Shown in pieces: positions 36,924-45,034 of a stretch of 64,000 bases of DNA. This stretch comes from Geodermatophilus marinus (GTDB taxonomy: Bacteria; Actinomycetota; Actinomycetes; Mycobacteriales; Geodermatophilaceae): the NCBI RefSeq assembly GCF_003428645.1, contig NZ_QVQH01000028.1:1-64000 (forward strand), read 5' to 3'. Position 1 is the stretch's first letter; every line of letters begins with the position of its first letter. The position numbers and the translations under genes are program-made. The notes below the pieces were generated by a model. That model searched no databases. It had not been told where the DNA came from and was given only the letters and a program-made list of their open reading frames with translations.

Positions 36924-39902
36924 TCAGCCGCGGGCGGCCGGCAGCAGGCCGCGCGCGGCGGCGACCGCGACGGCCTCGGTGCGGCTGCCGGCGCCGAGCT
37001 TGGCCAGGATGTTGCTCACGTGCACGCTGGCGGTCTTCTCGCTGATGTAGAGCTCGGCGCCGATCTGGCGGTTGGTGCGGCCCCGGGCCAGCAGCCCGAG
37101 CACCTCCGACTCGCGGGGGGTGAACACCGCGTCCGGCGCCACCACCCGTCCCGCCGCCTCCAGGGGCAGCCGCGCCCGCCGCGCCAGGGCGACCACCGCC
37201 TCGCGCAGCGGGACGGCGCCCAGCCGGCCGGCCACGGCCACCGCCGCCCGCAGCTCCCCGGCCGCCGCGGCGCGGTCGTCCCCGGCCAGCAGGGCCTCGG
37301 CCAGCCGCCACCGCGACCGCGCCTGCTCGTAGACGTGCCCGTAGCCGAACGCGTCGACCGCAGCCCGCCACAGCCCGACGTCCGCGCGGCCCGCCACCCG
37401 CGCGCGCTCGGCCTCCACCCGGGCCTGCCAGGCGGCGGCCTCGACCCCGAACGGGCCGAAGGCGCGCAGGTGGTCGCGGATCGCGTCGCGGGCCGTCGCG
37501 GCCAGCTCCTCCCCCTCCGCCAGCCGCCCGGCGAGCGCCGCGTCGTCGCCCCGCAGCCGGGCCTCGGCGGCCGCGTCGCCGACCGCGGCGAGGGCCGTGG
37601 CGGTCAGCCGGACGACGGCCAGCCGGTCGTCGCCCCACAGCGCCTGCACGTGCCGGACGGCGGTGCGGACGGCGGCCACCGCGGCGTCGGCGTCCCCGGC
37701 CCAGGCCGCGGCGTCGGCCTCGGCGCCGGCCGTGGCGATCCGCAGCAGGACGTGCGCCTCCATCCGGTCGGCCAGACCCCGCGCCCGGGCCAGCCGCTCG
37801 CCCACCGCGGCGTCCCCGCGGCCGACCAGCACCAGCAGGCCGGCGGCGCGCACGTGCCCCGCCATCGCGGGCACCCGCGCCAGCCCCTCCGCCAGGACCA
37901 GGCTGCCGTCCCAGTCGCCCGCCACGTACCGCGTGGCCACCCCCAGGTGCCGCAGCTCCGTGGCGTAGAACGACCACTCGACGCCGAGCTCGGCGGCCCG
38001 GGCCAGGCCGGTGTCGACCCAGCGGCGGGCCGTGTCGACGTCACCGGTGTCGTAGGGCACGACCGCGAGGTTGAACAGCACCCGCATCTCGACGTCGGTG
38101 TCGCCGGACCGGCGCGCCCGGGCCAGCGCCTCCTCCAGCCGCGCGGTCACCACCGGCAGGTCCTCCACCCCGCCGACCCGCGCCAGCGACACCGCGGTGT
38201 CGGCCCAGGCGCTGTCGAGCCCGAGGGCGTCGGCGGCGGCGAGCGCCTCGGCGGCCGCCGCGTCGCCCTCCTCGCGGCGGCCCACGTCGTAGCTGGTGCG
38301 GGCGTGCGTGGCGGCGGCCCACGTGCGCACCGCCGAGGGCGGGTCGGCCGGCACCAGCGCCATCGCCGCGGCGCTCTCCCGCTGCGCGGCGGCCTGGTCC
38401 TCGACCCGCGCCAGCGTCTGCGCCAGCCGGTAGTGCAGCCGGGCCCGCAGCACCGGGTCGCCCGCGGTGCCCAGCAGCTCCAGCGCCGCTCGCATGAGCG
38501 CCACCGCGCGGTGCGGCTCCCCCGCCGTCCGCGCCGCCGCGGCCGTGTCCAGCAGCAGCTCGGCGTGGCCGCGGCCGGCCCGCTCGGCGGCGTCGGGAAC
38601 CGCACCCCACAGCTCCAGCGCCGCCTCCAGGTGCTGCAGCTGCTCGGCCGGGGCCCCCACCTCGCACGCCTCGGTCGCGGCCTCCAGCGACGCGGAGAAC
38701 GCCCCGGGCAGGTCGTGGCTGCCGCGCGCGTGGTGCGCCCGCTCCGCCGCGGTGCCCGCCGCCGGGCTCCCGGCCAGCCACCCGGCGATGGCCGCGTGCA
38801 ACCGCACCCGCTCGCCGGGCAGCAGGTCGGCCAGCACCGCCTCGCGCAGCAGCGCGTGCCGGAAGCGGTAGCGGCCGTCGGGCGAGACGACCAGGAGGTG
38901 CCGGTGCACGGCCTCGACGAGCGCGGCGTCGAGCTCCGCGGCGTCGGGGCCGGCGACGGCGGCGAGCAGGTCGTGCCGGACCTGCCGCCCGGCGACGGCG
39001 GCCACCCGCAGCACCCGCTGCGCGGCCTCGCCGAGCTGCTCGACCCGGGTGAGGAGCAGGTCGGTGAGCGCCAGCGGCAGCTCCTGCCCGGCCAGGCCGG
39101 CGGCCAGGAGCTCCTCGGCGTAGAAGGCGTTGCCCTCGGCGCGGGCGACGACGTCCTCCACGGTGGTGTCGGCGACCCCCGCGGCCAGCCCGCGGACCAG
39201 CTCGCCCACGGCGGCGTCCGGCAGCGGCCCCAGCTCCACCCGCTCCACCCCGGGCACCCGGACCAGCTCGGCGAGCAGCGGGCGCAGCGGGTGGCGGCGG
39301 TGCAGGTCGTCGGAGCGGTAGGAGACCACCAGGGCCACGGGTGCGTCGCCCAGCCGCGCGAGCAGGTACCGCAGCAGGTCGCGGCTGGACCGGTCGGCCC
39401 AGTGCACGTCCTCGAGGACGGCGAGCACGGGCGCCTCCGCGGCCAGCCCGGTCAGCAGCCCCGCGACCGACTCGAACAGCTGCAGCCGGCCGTCGTCCAG
39501 GCGCGCGCGGGCGCCCGGGTGCCGGAGCGGACCGCCGAGGTCGGCGGCCTCCCCCGCCGGCGCGCCGTCGCCGCCGGGGACCGGCCCGGCGAGCAGGCCG
39601 GCGGGCAGCGCGCGAGCCGCGCCGTCGGCAGGGTCCCCGGTGACCGGCCGCAGCAGGTCGACGAAGGGCAGGTACGGCAGGCCGACGTCCCCGAGGTCGA
39701 CACAGTGCCCGGTGAGCACCCGCACCCCGCGGGCGGTCGCGCGCGCGGCCAACTCGTCGAGGAGCCGGGTCTTGCCCACCCCGGCGTCCCCCGCCAGCAG
39801 GACCGCCGCCCCGCGCCCCTGGCCGGCCCGGTCGACGGCGGCCAGCAGCCGGGCCAGCTCCTCGTCGCGGCCCACCAACGGGCGGTCGTCCCACTGCGGC
39901 AC
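36924..39902 (-). CDS. Large LuxR-family regulator with AAA ATPase (LAL type)
   Basis: A 992-residue regulator. Layout: AAA/NTPase with Walker A GDAGVGKT (38-45) and Walker B VLAVLEDVHWADRSS, a long helical TPR-like region rich in Ala (about 330-900), and a C-terminal LuxR helix-turn-helix FTPRESEVLGLLARGRTNRQIGAEL (about residues 924-980; key GRTNRQI and EKTASVHVSNI). Such proteins sense a ligand and activate operons, but the target is unknown. GTG 39902 has CACCAT seven bases upstream. The gene stands alone apart from a 42-codon ORF upstream. Confidence 0.92.
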   Translation of the reverse strand: MPQWDDRPLVGRDEELARLLAAVDRAGQGRGAAVLLAGDAGVGKTRLLDELAARATARGVRVLTGHCVDLGDVGLPYLPFVDLLRPVTGDPADGAARALPAGLLAGPVPGGDGAPAGEAADLGGPLRHPGARARLDDGRLQLFESVAGLLTGLAAEAPVLAVLEDVHWADRSSRDLLRYLLARLGDAPVALVVSYRSDDLHRRHPLRPLLAELVRVPGVERVELGPLPDAAVGELVRGLAAGVADTTVEDVVARAEGNAFYAEELLAAGLAGQELPLALTDLLLTRVEQLGEAAQRVLRVAAVAGRQVRHDLLAAVAGPDAAELDAALVEAVHRHLLVVSPDGRYRFRHALLREAVLADLLPGERVRLHAAIAGWLAGSPAAGTAAERAHHARGSHDLPGAFSASLEAATEACEVGAPAEQLQHLEAALELWGAVPDAAERAGRGHAELLLDTAAAARTAGEPHRAVALMRAALELLGTAGDPVLRARLHYRLAQTLARVEDQAAAQRESAAAMALVPADPPSAVRTWAAATHARTSYDVGRREEGDAAAAEALAAADALGLDSAWADTAVSLARVGGVEDLPVVTARLEEALARARRSGDTDVEMRVLFNLAVVPYDTGDVDTARRWVDTGLARAAELGVEWSFYATELRHLGVATRYVAGDWDGSLVLAEGLARVPAMAGHVRAAGLLVLVGRGDAAVGERLARARGLADRMEAHVLLRIATAGAEADAAAWAGDADAAVAAVRTAVRHVQALWGDDRLAVVRLTATALAAVGDAAAEARLRGDDAALAGRLAEGEELAATARDAIRDHLRAFGPFGVEAAAWQARVEAERARVAGRADVGLWRAAVDAFGYGHVYEQARSRWRLAEALLAGDDRAAAAGELRAAVAVAGRLGAVPLREAVVALARRARLPLEAAGRVVAPDAVFTPRESEVLGLLARGRTNRQIGAELYISEKTASVHVSNILAKLGAGSRTEAVAVAAARGLLPAARG

Positions 39903-40003
39903 GCCCGGGATGGTGGCACGGGCCCCCGACGGGACGGCGCCGGGCCGCTCCCACCAGAGCACCGCCCCGGGCCGGCGCGGCGGGCGGAGGAGGGTGACCC
40001 CGC

Positions 40004-40132
40004 TCAGCGCGGGCGCCGCGTCCGCCGGAGGGGCCAGGGGCGCCCGCCCCGGGTGCCCCGGCCGATCCGCTGCAGCACCTCGCGCCGGTAGGCCAGCTCG
40101 GCCTCCAGGCCGGGGTTCGGGTAGGTCGCCAT
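40004..40132 (-). CDS. Small basic protein, 42 residues
   Basis: A short frame, MATYPNPGLEAELAYRREVL..., with ATG at 40132 preceded by AGAGGAAG at a good distance. The first half is a plausible amphipathic helix and the second half is Arg-rich. No family is recognised for certain. The strong ribosome-binding site is the main support. It lies 101 bp upstream of the LuxR-type regulator on the same strand. Confidence 0.5.
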   Translation of the reverse strand: MATYPNPGLEAELAYRREVLQRIGRGTRGGRPWPLRRTRRPR

Positions 40133-40387
40133 GACCGCTTCCTCTCGTCGTCGTGGACGAGGTCGACGGTCGTGCTGAGGCCCGGCCGCGGGCATCGGGA
40201 GGTCGGGCAGTCCGGGGTGCGGCGTCCGGGTCACCGTCTGAGGTCCCCGCTGAGGGGCCACACGATGGGGTGAGCGCGGCCGGTGCGGTGCAGTGCCCGG
40301 CCGCGGGCGGGGAACCGCACGGCCGCGGCGCCCGCCGCCGCCGCCCGGCGTGCGCCGGCACGGCGACCCGCGAGGAAGGAGCCCGCG

Positions 40388-40624
40388 ATGCGGCTCGGTA
40401 CGGCCATCGTCCTGCTGGCGCTCGGTGCGGTCCTGACCTTCGCCCTGCGCGTCGACGTCTCCGGCGTGGACCTGCAGGTCGTCGGGTGGATCCTCATGGC
40501 GGCCGGCGCGCTGGGCATCGTCCTGGAGCTGGCCGTGTGGGCACCCCGGCGGCGGGAGGTGCGCACCACCACGCACGCCGACCCGGCGGGCCGGCGGCGG
40601 ACCACCACCGACGAGGCGTACTGA
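40388..40624 (+). CDS. DUF6458 family small membrane protein
   Basis: A 78-residue protein with two helices (about residues 1-21 and 29-52) joined by VDVSGVDLQVVG and followed by a charged tail with TTTHADPAGRRRTTTDE. This layout and the central DVSGVDL match the actinobacterial DUF6458 family; its function is unknown. ATG 40388 follows GAGGAAGGAG. A hairpin terminator follows its stop by six bases. Confidence 0.82.
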   Translation: MRLGTAIVLLALGAVLTFALRVDVSGVDLQVVGWILMAAGALGIVLELAVWAPRRREVRTTTHADPAGRRRTTTDEAY

Positions 40625-40630
40625 CCACGC

Positions 40631-40667
40631 GCGAGAGCCCCCGACCGCGGTGGTCGGGAGCTCTCGC
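40631..40667. terminator. Hairpin terminator after the DUF6458 gene
   Basis: GCGAGAGCCCCCGACC (40631-40646) pairs with GGTCGGGAGCTCTCGC (40652-40667) with one mismatch around GCGGT. Confidence 0.8.
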
Positions 40668-40893
40668 ACGGGTGGGTCCGGACCGGGCTCTGGTCGCCTC
40701 GCGGCGAGTGGCACGACGCGGCTCCGGACCCCCGACCGAGGTCGGAGCGGTATTCCGCGAAGGCGGTATCCAATTGGCACCCGGGGACACAGATGGCCCG
40801 GCCCGGACGCCTCCCAGGCTACCCCCGCCCGCCGCCGGCCACACGGGCCGGCGGGGACCCGGCCGCTCGCGACCGCGTGCCAGACTCCGCGGC

Positions 40894-42165
40894 GTGGCGC
40901 ACCTGAGCGACGTGGAGGCCCGGGTCCTCGACGCCGTCGACGATCGGTGGGCCGTCGGTCTGCTGCGGGAGCTGGTCGCCGTCCCCTCGGTCGGGGGCAC
41001 GGCCGCCGAGAGCGAGGTCCAGCACCGGGTCGGCGACGTCCTGGGGACGCTGGGCTGCGCGGTGGACCGCTGGCCGATCGACCTGGCCGAGGCCGCCGCC
41101 GCCCCCGACGCCCCCGGCCAGGAGGTGCAGCGCACGGAGGCGTGGGGCTGCGTCGGCACGAGCGCGGCGGCCGAGGGCGGCGTCCCGGCGCTCGTCCTCT
41201 CCGGGCACACCGACGTCGTCCCCGCCGGCGACCGCGACCGCTGGCCCGGGGACCCCTTCGACCCGCGGGTCGAGGGCGGCGCGGTGCACGGCCGGGGCGC
41301 GTGCGACATGAAGGCCGGCCTGGTCGCCGCCCTGGCCGCGCTCGCCGCGGTGCGGACGGCGGGGGTGCGCCTGGCCCGGCCGCTGGCCGTGCACGCCGTC
41401 GTCGGCGAGGAGGACGGCGGCCTCGGCGCGTGGGCCACGCTCCGGCGCGGGCACGCGGGCGACCTGTGCGTCATCCCGGAGCCGACCGCCGGGGCGGTGG
41501 TCACCGCCAACGCCGGGGCGCTGACCTTCCGGCTGGAGGTGACCGGCCACGCCGCGCACGCCGCCCACCGCGACCGGGGGGTGAGCGCGGTGGAGCTGTT
41601 CGCCGTCGTGCACGCCGGGCTGCGGGAGTTCGAGGCCGAGCGGCAGGCCGGCGCCGACCCGCGCTTCGGCGCCGCCCGCTACCCGTACGGGATCAGCATC
41701 GGCCGGGTGCGGGCCGGCGACTGGGCCAGCTCCGTGCCCGACCTGCTGGTGGCCGACGGCCGCTACGGCGTCCGCATCGGCGAGCCCGTGGAGGGGGCGC
41801 GGGCGGCCCTCGAGGAGCGGCTGGCCGCGATCTGCGCCGCCGACCCCTGGCTGGCCGACCACCCGGTGCGAGTGACCTGGACCGGCGGCGCGTTCGCCAG
41901 CGGCACCCTGCCCGCGGGACACCCGCTGCTGCCCGCCGTCCGCGGCGCGGTCACCGACGCCGGGGGGACGCCGCCGCCCGAGCGGGCCATCCCCGCCGGC
42001 AGCGACCTGCGCCTGTACGCCGCGGCGGGGATCCCGACGCTGCACTACGGCCCGGGCGACCTGCACCTGGCGCACGGCCCGCTGGAGCGGGTGCCGGTCG
42101 ACGAGCTGGTCACCGCCGCCCGCGCCCTCGCCCTGCTCACCCTGCGCACCTGCGGGGTGGCATGA
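40894..42165 (+). CDS. M20 family metallopeptidase/deacylase (ArgE/DapE-like)
   Basis: A 423-residue two-domain zinc hydrolase. Metal and active-site residues: SGHTDVVP (His105, Asp107), GACDMKAG (Asp138), VVGEEDGG (Glu172, Glu173), EPT (Glu196) and LAHGPLERV (His near 390). The family removes acyl groups from amino acids or cuts dipeptides; DapE, ArgE and related activities cannot be told apart here. GTG 40894 has CAGACT seven bases upstream (leaderless). Its stop overlaps the HD-domain gene start. Confidence 0.88.
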   Translation: MAHLSDVEARVLDAVDDRWAVGLLRELVAVPSVGGTAAESEVQHRVGDVLGTLGCAVDRWPIDLAEAAAAPDAPGQEVQRTEAWGCVGTSAAAEGGVPALVLSGHTDVVPAGDRDRWPGDPFDPRVEGGAVHGRGACDMKAGLVAALAALAAVRTAGVRLARPLAVHAVVGEEDGGLGAWATLRRGHAGDLCVIPEPTAGAVVTANAGALTFRLEVTGHAAHAAHRDRGVSAVELFAVVHAGLREFEAERQAGADPRFGAARYPYGISIGRVRAGDWASSVPDLLVADGRYGVRIGEPVEGARAALEERLAAICAADPWLADHPVRVTWTGGAFASGTLPAGHPLLPAVRGAVTDAGGTPPPERAIPAGSDLRLYAAAGIPTLHYGPGDLHLAHGPLERVPVDELVTAARALALLTLRTCGVA

Positions 42166-42797
42166 CCCTCGTCGGCTTCGAGGCCTGGGCCGCGCTCGCC
42201 GGCGACTCCGCCACCTCGCGGACCGAGTGGGCGGCGGTGGTGGCCGCCTGGTCGCAGCCGCACCGCCGCTACCATGACCTCACCCACCTGGCCGCCGTCC
42301 TCGGCCTGGTCGGCGAGCTCGGCGCAGCCGCCGCCGACCCCGCCGCCGTCCGGCTGGCCGCCTGGTACCACGACGTGGTCTACGACCCGCGTCGCGGCGA
42401 CAACGAGCAGGTCAGCGCGCAGCGGGCCCGGGCCGGGCTGCGCGGGCTGGTGCCCGAGGCGCGGGTCGAGGAGGTCGTGCGGCTGGTGCTGCTGACCGCC
42501 GGCCACGACCCGGAGCCCGGCGACGCGAACGGCGCGGTGCTCTGCGACGCCGACCTCGCCGTCCTGGCCGGGCCGCCGGAGGCCTACGCCGGCTACGCGT
42601 CGGCCGTGCGCGAGGAGTACGGGCACCTGACCGACGAGGAGTTCACCGCCGGGCGGATCGCCGTCCTCGAGCACCTGCTGGCGCTGCCCGCGCTCTACCG
42701 GCTGCCCGCCGTCGCGGCGGCCTGGACCCCGCGGGCCCGGGCCAACCTCAGCGCGGAACTGGCGCTGCTGCGCTCGCGCGCGGCTTCCGGCGCCTGA
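42162..42797 (+). CDS. HD-domain metal-dependent phosphohydrolase-like protein
   Basis: A 211-residue protein with the predicted HD motif: RRYHDLTHLAAVL (first His), LAAWYHDVVYDP (His-Asp pair) and CDADLAVL (Asp), typical of the uncharacterised HD family found in many bacteria and eukaryotes. Substrate unknown. ATG 42162 overlaps the M20 stop by four bases (ATGA), so the two are co-translated. Its end overlaps the convergent DUF4031 gene by 50 bp. Confidence 0.85.
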   Translation: MTLVGFEAWAALAGDSATSRTEWAAVVAAWSQPHRRYHDLTHLAAVLGLVGELGAAAADPAAVRLAAWYHDVVYDPRRGDNEQVSAQRARAGLRGLVPEARVEEVVRLVLLTAGHDPEPGDANGAVLCDADLAVLAGPPEAYAGYASAVREEYGHLTDEEFTAGRIAVLEHLLALPALYRLPAVAAAWTPRARANLSAELALLRSRAASGA

Positions 42798-43038
42798 GCC
42801 CGGCCGCCTGCAGCCGGGCCAGCAGCACGCGGCAGGTCACCGCCTCGGCGCCCGCGGCCACGGCCACCTCGAACAGCTCGGCCGGGACGTCGTAGTGGTC
42901 GCCCTGGAACGCCCGCCGCGGGATGCCCAGCTCGGCGGCGACGAAGGCGTGCAGCTCCTCGTAGGACGCGTCGCTGACCAGGTGGGACCACAACCGGCCG
43001 CGCCAGGGCCACACGGGGGTGTCGATGAGCAGGGCCAC
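42748..43038 (-). CDS. DUF4031 domain protein
   Basis: A 96-residue protein. The start VALLIDTPVWPWRGRLWSHLVSD and the segment ELGIPRRAFQGDHYDVP are hallmarks of DUF4031, a small family of unknown function. GTG 43038 has GAGACT six bases upstream, consistent with a leaderless mRNA. The last residues (RRRKPRASAAAPVPR) are basic and variable and lie in the overlap with the HD gene. Divergent from the oxidoreductase gene. Confidence 0.85.
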   Translation of the reverse strand: MALLIDTPVWPWRGRLWSHLVSDASYEELHAFVAAELGIPRRAFQGDHYDVPAELFEVAVAAGAEAVTCRVLLARLQAAGLRRRKPRASAAAPVPR

Positions 43039-43075
43039 GTCGGCAGTCTCCCCGCCGGCGGCTAGCGTCGCCCGG

Positions 43076-44074
43076 GTGAACCGTGAGATCCGCTGGGGCG
43101 TCGTCGGGCCGGGCCGCATCGCCGAGAACCTGATGGCCGACTTCGCGCACGTCCCCGGGGCCCGGCCGGTCGCGGTCGCCTCCCGCTCGGCCGACCGGGC
43201 GGCCGCCTTCGCCGCCCGGCACGGGCTCGAGCGGGCCCACGGCTCCTACCGGGACATCCTCGCCGACCCGGACGTCGACGTCCTCTACGTCGCCACCCCG
43301 CACCCGCAGCACCACGCCATCGCGCTGGCCGCCCTCGACGCCGGGAAGGCGCTGCTGGTGGAGAAGGCGTTCACCGCGACCACCGCGGGGGCCGTCGAGG
43401 TCGTCGAGCGGGCGCGGGAGCGGCGGCTGTTCGTCATGGAGGCGATGTGGACCCGCTTCCAGCCCGCCGTCGTGGCCCTGCGCGAGCGGGTGGCCGACGG
43501 CGCGATCGGGGAGGTCCGCTCGGTGCAGGCCGACCTCGGGGTGTCGCGGACCTACGACCCCGCCGACCGGCTGTTCGCCCTCGGGCTCGGCGGCGGCGCG
43601 CTGCTCGACCTCGGCGTCTACGTCGTCTCGTTCGCCCAGATGCTGCTCGGCGCCCCGGACACGGTGACCACCGCCGGCTCGCTGTTCCCCACGGGCGCCG
43701 ACGCGGAGGCGGCCGTCCTGCTGGGCTGGGCGGACGGGCGGTCGGCGACGCTCACCACCTCGCTGCGCTACCCGACCCCCGGGCAGGCGCGGGTGTTCGG
43801 CACCGGGGGCTGGATCGACGTCCTCCCCCGCTTCCACCACCCCGAGACCATCGTGCTGCACCGCACCGGCGCCGACCCCGAGACGATCACCAGGCCGCAG
43901 ACCGGCACCGGCTACGCGCACGAGCTCGCCGAGGTGACCGCCTGCCTGCAGGCCGGGCGCACCGAGAGCGCGGTCATGCCGCTGGCCGACACCCTCGCCG
44001 TCCAGGCGGTGCTCGGCCAGGCCGCCGACCGGCTGGGGATCCGGCACGCCGAGGACCCGGACGGCCTCGGCTGA
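43076..44074 (+). CDS. Gfo/Idh/MocA family oxidoreductase
   Basis: A 332-residue NAD(P)-dependent dehydrogenase. N-terminal Rossmann motif RWGVVGPGRIAENLMAD, then VATPHPQHHAIAL, the catalytic-region EKAFT in LLVEKAFTATTAGA, and MEAMWTRFQPAVVALR, which is typical of the trans-1,2-dihydrobenzene-diol/xylose dehydrogenase branch; the GGGALLDLGVY segment opens the second domain. The sugar or diol substrate is unknown. GTG 43076 has TAGCGT seven bases upstream. It converges with the DUF72 gene at a 1-bp gap. Confidence 0.92.
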   Translation: MNREIRWGVVGPGRIAENLMADFAHVPGARPVAVASRSADRAAAFAARHGLERAHGSYRDILADPDVDVLYVATPHPQHHAIALAALDAGKALLVEKAFTATTAGAVEVVERARERRLFVMEAMWTRFQPAVVALRERVADGAIGEVRSVQADLGVSRTYDPADRLFALGLGGGALLDLGVYVVSFAQMLLGAPDTVTTAGSLFPTGADAEAAVLLGWADGRSATLTTSLRYPTPGQARVFGTGGWIDVLPRFHHPETIVLHRTGADPETITRPQTGTGYAHELAEVTACLQAGRTESAVMPLADTLAVQAVLGQAADRLGIRHAEDPDGLG

Positions 44075-44075
44075 G

Positions 44076-44846
44076 CTACCCGCCGGTCGCCTGCGCGAGC
44101 GTGGGCACGCGGGTCACCGGGCGGCCGGTGCCCCGGACCGCCTCGGCGAGGACGACGGCGTCGACCACCGCCGCCCCGCCCGGGTCGTTGTTCAGGTAGA
44201 CCAGCACGTGCTCGTCGGGGCCGTAGGCCCCGGCCAGCCGCTCGGCCCAGCGGTGCAACACCGCCGGCGGGTACCCCCAGCGCTCCGCCCCGGTGTGCAG
44301 CCGCAGGTACCCCCACCCGGCGGTCCGCCACAGCGGCGTCACCGGCTGCTCGGCTCGGTCGGCCCAGCACAGCGCGGCGCCGTGCCGCTCGAGCAGGTCG
44401 CGGACCTCGTCGGTCCACCAGGTCTCGTGCCGGGGCTCGACGGCCACACGGAGCCCGGGCGGGAACTGCTGCAGGCAGTCGCGCAGCAGCCCGGCGTCGG
44501 CCCGCAGCGTCGGCGGCAGCTGCAGCAGGACGGCGGCCAGCCGGTCGCCCAGCCCGGCGGCGCGCTCCACCAGCCGGGCCACCGGCTCGGCCGGGTCACG
44601 CAGCCGCCGGACGTGCGTGAGGAACCGGCTGGCCTTGACCGCCCACCGGTAGTCCGGGGGCGTGCGCGCCCGCCAGCGCTCGAAGGTGGCCCGCTCCGGG
44701 AGGCGGTAGAAGGCCGCGTTGCTCTCCACCGTGGCGAAGTGCGCCGCGTGGTGCTCGAGCTCCAGCCGCTGCGGCAGGCCGGGCGGGTAGAAGCGGCCGC
44801 GCCAGTCCCGGTACTGCCAGCCCGACGTCCCCACCACCACCGCCAT
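44076..44846 (-). CDS. DUF72 family protein
   Basis: A 256-residue TIM-barrel-like protein: VVVGTSGWQYRDWRGRFYPPGLP at the start, ESNAAFYRLPERATFERWRARTP, the VKASRFLTHVRRL strand, AVEPRHETWW, and VYLNNDPGGAAVVDA near the end are the DUF72 (YecE-like) signatures. The function is unknown; the fold resembles sugar isomerase-type barrels. The start is ATG 44846. It is divergent from the exported protein gene. Confidence 0.92.
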   Translation of the reverse strand: MAVVVGTSGWQYRDWRGRFYPPGLPQRLELEHHAAHFATVESNAAFYRLPERATFERWRARTPPDYRWAVKASRFLTHVRRLRDPAEPVARLVERAAGLGDRLAAVLLQLPPTLRADAGLLRDCLQQFPPGLRVAVEPRHETWWTDEVRDLLERHGAALCWADRAEQPVTPLWRTAGWGYLRLHTGAERWGYPPAVLHRWAERLAGAYGPDEHVLVYLNNDPGGAAVVDAVVLAEAVRGTGRPVTRVPTLAQATGG

Positions 44847-45034
44847 GCCGTGCCGCTACCCGCGCACCGCGCGGTGCAGCCCCCGGGCCGACGCCCGCAT
44901 GCCCCGGCCCCCCCATTGGGGGGACGGCGGTCCCCCTCCGCTCGGCTGCCCCGCGGCGGTCCCCCGGCGCGACCGTGTCCGGCACCAGTCCGGCCCACCG
45001 AGGGACGTGGGCCGGCGCGACCGCGGAGATGACC